Shown one piece after another: positions 12,801-14,681 of a DNA stretch of 14,681 bases. The notes beneath the pieces were generated by a model. It did not search any database. It saw only the letters and a program-made list of their open reading frames with translations, and had not been told where the DNA came from. The stretch spans positions 17,554 through 32,234 of the forward strand of contig MFXA01000055.1 of assembly GCA_001787455.1 (NCBI GenBank). The letters run 5' to 3'. Every line of letters starts with the position of its first letter. The stretch's first letter is position 1. Made by a program: the position numbers and the translations under genes. The DNA comes from Candidatus Peregrinibacteria bacterium RIFCSPLOWO2_01_FULL_39_12 (GTDB lineage Bacteria > Patescibacteriota > Gracilibacteria > UBA1369 > LOWO2-01-FULL-3).

Positions 12801-14355
12801 TGTTACAGGTTCAGGAGCGGTAAATTCTGCCCAAATCGGCTCAGTGCGTCTTGAAGGTGTTGATTCTACAGGACAAGCATCAGGCAGCAACATCGTAGAA
12901 ATATCCTCAACAACTGAACTCGGAGCTACAAGCTCTTTGGGGCACTATGCTGTTGGTGATGTAATCTTAGATTCTCAGACTGTAAGTAAATATGGTATGG
13001 TTACAGGTACGACCGCAAATGATGATGGATTCAGTATCTCAGGAACAGGTCCTACAGTTGCCCTTGAGAATACAGCCGCTGCAGCAGAAACAATACTTGT
13101 TACAGATTATATTGCCAAATTCCCTGTTATCGACAAATGGATAGTTCAAACAGGTCTTACAGATAATCCGGCTTATGCACAGGGAGATTTACTCTTCGTT
13201 TATGATGCTGCTGGTGCTGATACCAATAATGGTCTCTGCATAATAACTACAGCTGCAGCTGCAAATACCTTAACAGTTGCCAGCAATTTGGGAACTTCGT
13301 GTGAAGGAGCAGCCGCTGCCAATATTGCTCTTGCCGCAGGCGATAGAGTAACCCGTCTCCTAGCCGCTACATCTTACGAAACTGAAGACGATGTTACCGC
13401 AGCTAATAGAACATACACTTTAGGAGATGTTGTATGGTTGCAGGACGGAGATGCCGCTGGAAACAATAATTTACATGTAGTAGAAACTACAGTAGCCGCA
13501 GCAGCAGCTATTAATGGAGCAAGTGCCATAGTGGACGCTGTGACCTTGGCAAACAATGATATACTTGCTTATTACACAGCTGTCGCAAAGGAAGCTTATT
13601 CTACAGCTTCTACCAACTCTTATGCTGCTGGTGAAATAGTTTTGATCATGGATACTTCATTGAACTCTACTACCGCAAACAGTCTATTCTATATTGTTGA
13701 TGAAAACTTCGTGGCAGGTACAAGCTTTGCAGACAATGCAGATATTACCGATCCTGATTTAACAATAGCTGCTGGTGATATTATTTCAAAACTCTGGAAC
13801 ACCTCTACAACGGGAAGCGTAAAAGTTCTTCATGATGTTGAACCTACGATTACGCTCTCCTCTGAAACTGTAGCTACAGGTATCAGTGGTGCCAGCCAGA
13901 AGGTTGCAGTATTCGATGTAAAGGCAAACGGTCCAAGAGATCTCTATATAGAATCATTCGACGTTAGATGTACCGGTTCTTATTCAACAAATGCCGGCGC
14001 TAATGACAACGAATTCAAGATTTATGTGGATGATGTATTGAAAGTTACAAGTACGGCTACTGATTGTACTGCTGCCGCAGGAAACACCATGACCTTCCCA
14101 AGTCCTGGTATCAAGATAATTTTCAATCAATCTTCTCAGTTTGAAGTTTGGTATGATACAAATGCCACATCAGGACAGGCTTCAGGAGAATCAATGCAGT
14201 TTGTACTCAATGGGACAGCGGGTCAGACGAACGGAGGCGCTGTAGGTTGGTACTATACGGCTGCTGATCCTTCGCCGGGAACAGAACCAACATATTCTAG
14301 TCCAACAAACTATCTTGATAACTATCCTGTTACTGGACCTACTCTAACTTACTAA
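9871..14355 (+). CDS. S-layer-like surface protein with SLH domains and six beta modules
   Basis: The product has 1494 residues. A signal peptide (about 1-28, cleavage after AFA) is followed by three SLH domains: about 30-80 (YKDVPESHWFAQYVDTLGEL), 91-138 (YSDVLAADWF) and 149-200 (FSDVKSGEWYYDYTN). SLH domains usually bind cell-wall polymer and hold the protein on the surface. An acidic linker (about 201-238) has repeats of TEEEGG. Six copies of a module of roughly 160-190 residues start near 239, 391, 554, 720, 879 and 1325. Each opens with a strand like LTV, then a V-x-F ... ED(I/L)-x-(I/V) stretch, and closes with a segment like TVTVDVYADL. Residues about 1100-1310 are a triplicated insertion before module six. 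Apart from one cysteine in the signal-distal SLH region and one in the linker, cysteines are rare and cluster near 1190 and module six. The C-terminus (GPTLTY) has no sorting signal. It is probably a cell-surface array or adhesin. Confidence 0.93.
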   Translation: MGQLRRVIASLSLVAILSTLVITTTAFAAYKDVPESHWFAQYVDTLGELGVIDTTKDNFYPDKSINRAELVKMVTVGAGTSTEGLPTTSNYSDVLAADWFFAPVHAAEAAGIIKSGTKFDPLGTSNRAQAAKVIVEAFGIDTVELDESPFSDVKSGEWYYDYTNTVYCYGVVGGFADGTYGGGKDVTKAQFGKMISIASEGPELKEECVVTEEEEGGTEEEGGTEEEGGTEEEVVGGGDLTVALADSSPVGTTVGSGTAYNGVLSFTATAGAEGASLEGVTLNKSGLTTDSNVSGVSVWVGNKRYGNIVSVSEAVATILFPNDKIVIPANGEVVVDVKINLASTAGSGTVQFGVKSVDAGEGTVAGLDSVIWGDTFGTVDGTNSVGTLVIDSETYSTATRNVKMGTTDQPIAKFTFAAGANENLEVLEVRFRNNGNSSDGDVTNIAFVDQADSANELKAVAEGTTDKVVVFDFRDSPLLIDKGETKTYIVQGDVISGSTRTTQFLIDNDYDTMVNGLTTGSGILPTAGANEVSFPVGDRASSATFNQITGEEGSLTVSKDSTSKSGNIGVGGKQVAVGTWKLESTGEDIEIRKVAFDLDNGDAGSLADTTDITGTVKLVKDYGKETEATVYSIAATDADLYDGLTTANTDEQFTLATYFTISAGTTGTLTVLVDISSSAAAAQTMQATMANVYYKRLSSGTYNTAITTAVPANTLTAETATLTLAINNNLPSGSIVAGVSDGLIGSFNLQAGSASGVSVQTIIVDVTVGGQTVIGEVTNLKLKDHATGLQLGSTVGSPTAIDNSFNVSGGLKVAASGTATVDVYANLSTSAATSTATGSVLSLIEATTDIVYVGDISNASSSTGIAATNFQTMTIRGSGILTVTRPNQTAQSIAHASETAVQLLAFNVEGKYEDIKIDKVLLSTNNASGNFTNFTLKDAAGITLKPGATVISNNVTFAGINDLVTKDGSETYYVYADVTGSGAVNSAQIGSVRLEGVDSTGQASGSNIVEISSTTELGATSSLGHYAVGDVILDSQTVSKYGMVTGTTANDDGFSISGTGPTVALENTAAAAETILVTDYIAKFPVIDKWIVQTGLTDNPAYAQGDLLFVYDAAGADTNNGLCIITTAAAANTLTVASNLGTSCEGAAAANIALAAGDRVTRLLAATSYETEDDVTAANRTYTLGDVVWLQDGDAAGNNNLHVVETTVAAAAAINGASAIVDAVTLANNDILAYYTAVAKEAYSTASTNSYAAGEIVLIMDTSLNSTTANSLFYIVDENFVAGTSFADNADITDPDLTIAAGDIISKLWNTSTTGSVKVLHDVEPTITLSSETVATGISGASQKVAVFDVKANGPRDLYIESFDVRCTGSYSTNAGANDNEFKIYVDDVLKVTSTATDCTAAAGNTMTFPSPGIKIIFNQSSQFEVWYDTNATSGQASGESMQFVLNGTAGQTNGGAVGWYYTAADPSPGTEPTYSSPTNYLDNYPVTGPTLTY
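10501..10572 (+). repeat. Tandem 18-base repeat encoding an acidic linker
   Basis: Four units of the form ACTGAAGAAGAAGGCGGA occur in a row. The first is extended by one GAA codon and the last ends in GTGGTT. They encode TEEEGG-type repeats between the third SLH domain and the first beta module. Copy number could vary between strains by slippage, changing how far the modules stand off the wall. Confidence 0.85.
13159..13800 (+). repeat. Triplicated coding segment within the S-layer-like gene
   Basis: Three diverged copies of a segment of about 65-80 residues start near residues 1100, 1179 and 1248. Each has a start like Y-x-x-GD-(L/V)-(L/V)-(F/W)-(V/L)-x-D, a middle N(G/N/S)L-x-(I/V)-(I/V) strand, an Ala-rich part, and most end in (A/N)-x-D-(R/I)-(V/I/L)-x-x-(L/Y). 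Similarity is clear in protein pattern but weak in DNA, so the duplication is old. The block lies between TGPTVALEN and VEPTITLSS, which look like the same strand repeated on either side. Confidence 0.65.
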
Positions 14356-14390
14356 TCTTTCCTTTTCGTTTGATCACGTAAGTTAATTCA

Positions 14391-14425
14391 AAAACCGCCC
14401 GGCATTACGCCGGGCGGTTTTTTTT
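14391..14425 (+). terminator. Strong Rho-independent terminator of the S-layer-like gene
   Basis: CCGCCCGGC (14395-14403) pairs perfectly with GCCGGGCGG (14409-14417) around an ATTAC loop, preceded by four A residues and followed by eight T residues (14418-14425). It lies 36 bases after the stop codon. The high GC stem in an AT-rich region fits a gene expressed at high level. Confidence 0.96.
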
Positions 14426-14428
14426 ATA

Positions 14429-14456
14429 TTGAAAATTATGAAATAATCGCTAAAAT
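14429..14456 (+). promoter_or_regulatory. Candidate promoter of the lipoprotein gene
   Basis: TTGAAA (14429-14434, 5 of 6) is followed by 16 bases and TAAAAT (14451-14456, 5 of 6). Transcription would start near 14463, leaving a leader of about 24 bases before the ATG at 14487. It lies directly after the preceding terminator, so the lipoprotein gene is an independent unit. Confidence 0.5.
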
Positions 14457-14486
14457 TAAAGTACTCTAACATTTTAAACAAAAAAT

Positions 14487-14681
14487 ATGCATAAGTTTAT
14501 TAAGACGATTTCAATAATACTAGGAATATCGGGCCTCATTCTTATTTCAGCTTGCGGCAGTCAAAAACACGAACCGGTTTACACTGAAAAATTAATTCTC
14601 GAAACAAGAACTATTCCCGAATTTTTCATGAAAGTAATCGATATAATACCCTCTTCAGAAGGCGAGCTGGCATTTAAATAC
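14487..14681 (+). CDS. Lipoprotein, 3'-partial; possible efflux membrane-fusion subunit
   Basis: The frame runs open from ATG at 14487 to the window end, giving 65 residues. The N-terminus MHKFIKTISIILGISGLILI leads into a lipobox LISAC, with the acceptor cysteine at 23 followed by GSQ, so the product is exported and lipid-anchored. After a short linker, VYTEKLILETRTIPEF and the later SSEGELAFKY resemble the start of the barrel region of HlyD/RND-type periplasmic adaptor proteins, which often read TR-x-IP ... P-x-x-x-x-x-L-x-F. The adaptor assignment rests on that short stretch only and is tentative; the lipoprotein call is firm. Confidence 0.8.
   Translation, partial: MHKFIKTISIILGISGLILISACGSQKHEPVYTEKLILETRTIPEFFMKVIDIIPSSEGELAFKY

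Overview
The window is AT-rich bacterial chromosomal DNA with short intergenic gaps, genes on both strands, two tRNA genes with encoded CCA ends, and few recognisable Shine-Dalgarno sites. The mix fits a Candidate Phyla Radiation (Patescibacteria) genome, possibly Peregrinibacteria: a large SLH-domain surface protein, stand-alone AAA/DUF4143 ATPases, a CPR-style family 4 glycosyltransferase, and dispersed palindromes that run in frame through coding regions. That placement is inference. The 1494-codon ORF has no internal TGA, which argues for the standard bacterial code and against the TGA-glycine code of Gracilibacteria/Absconditabacteria.

Layout. 1-756 (+) is an unrecognised gene, probably cut at its 5' end by the window edge. 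It converges on tRNA-Lys(TTT) (837-909, -), and a pair of hairpins lies between them. A probable two-gene unit follows on the minus strand: dnaJ (2904-1753) and then a polytopic membrane protein (1665-1090). dnaJ has a near-consensus promoter whose -35 box overlaps a CIRCE operator, so HrcA heat-shock control is predicted. tRNA-Glu(CTC) (3084-3155, +) abuts a 56-codon remnant on the minus strand that resembles the primase-like N-terminus of TOTE-type conflict-system proteins. Next come two tandem minus-strand AAA ATPases with DUF4143-like C-termini (4611-3331 and 5977-4775). Each has inverted repeats in its upstream region.

6167-7540 (+) holds a single-pass anchored protein of unknown function and a small protein related to MscS channels. 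They converge with a glycosyltransferase (9082-7577, -) at a shared bidirectional terminator that includes the last codons of the glycosyltransferase. A stretch of about 790 bases without a credible gene precedes a 1494-residue S-layer-like protein (9871-14355): signal peptide, three SLH domains, acidic linker, six copies of a beta-rich module, and a triplicated insertion before the sixth. A strong terminator follows it, and then the start of a lipoprotein (14487 to the window end) that may be an efflux membrane-fusion subunit.

The most interesting signal is a two-hairpin repeat. One copy lies in frame in the anchored protein (6186-6238) and one in frame, read from the other strand, in the glycosyltransferase (8842-8891). 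Two of the three differences in their 31-base shared core are paired stem changes. A more diverged third copy sits between genes at 773-830. The behaviour resembles that of Rickettsia palindromic elements: a small mobile repeat that can enter genes without breaking them. The second point of interest is the conflict-system remnant ending exactly at a tRNA 3' end next to two AAA ATPases.
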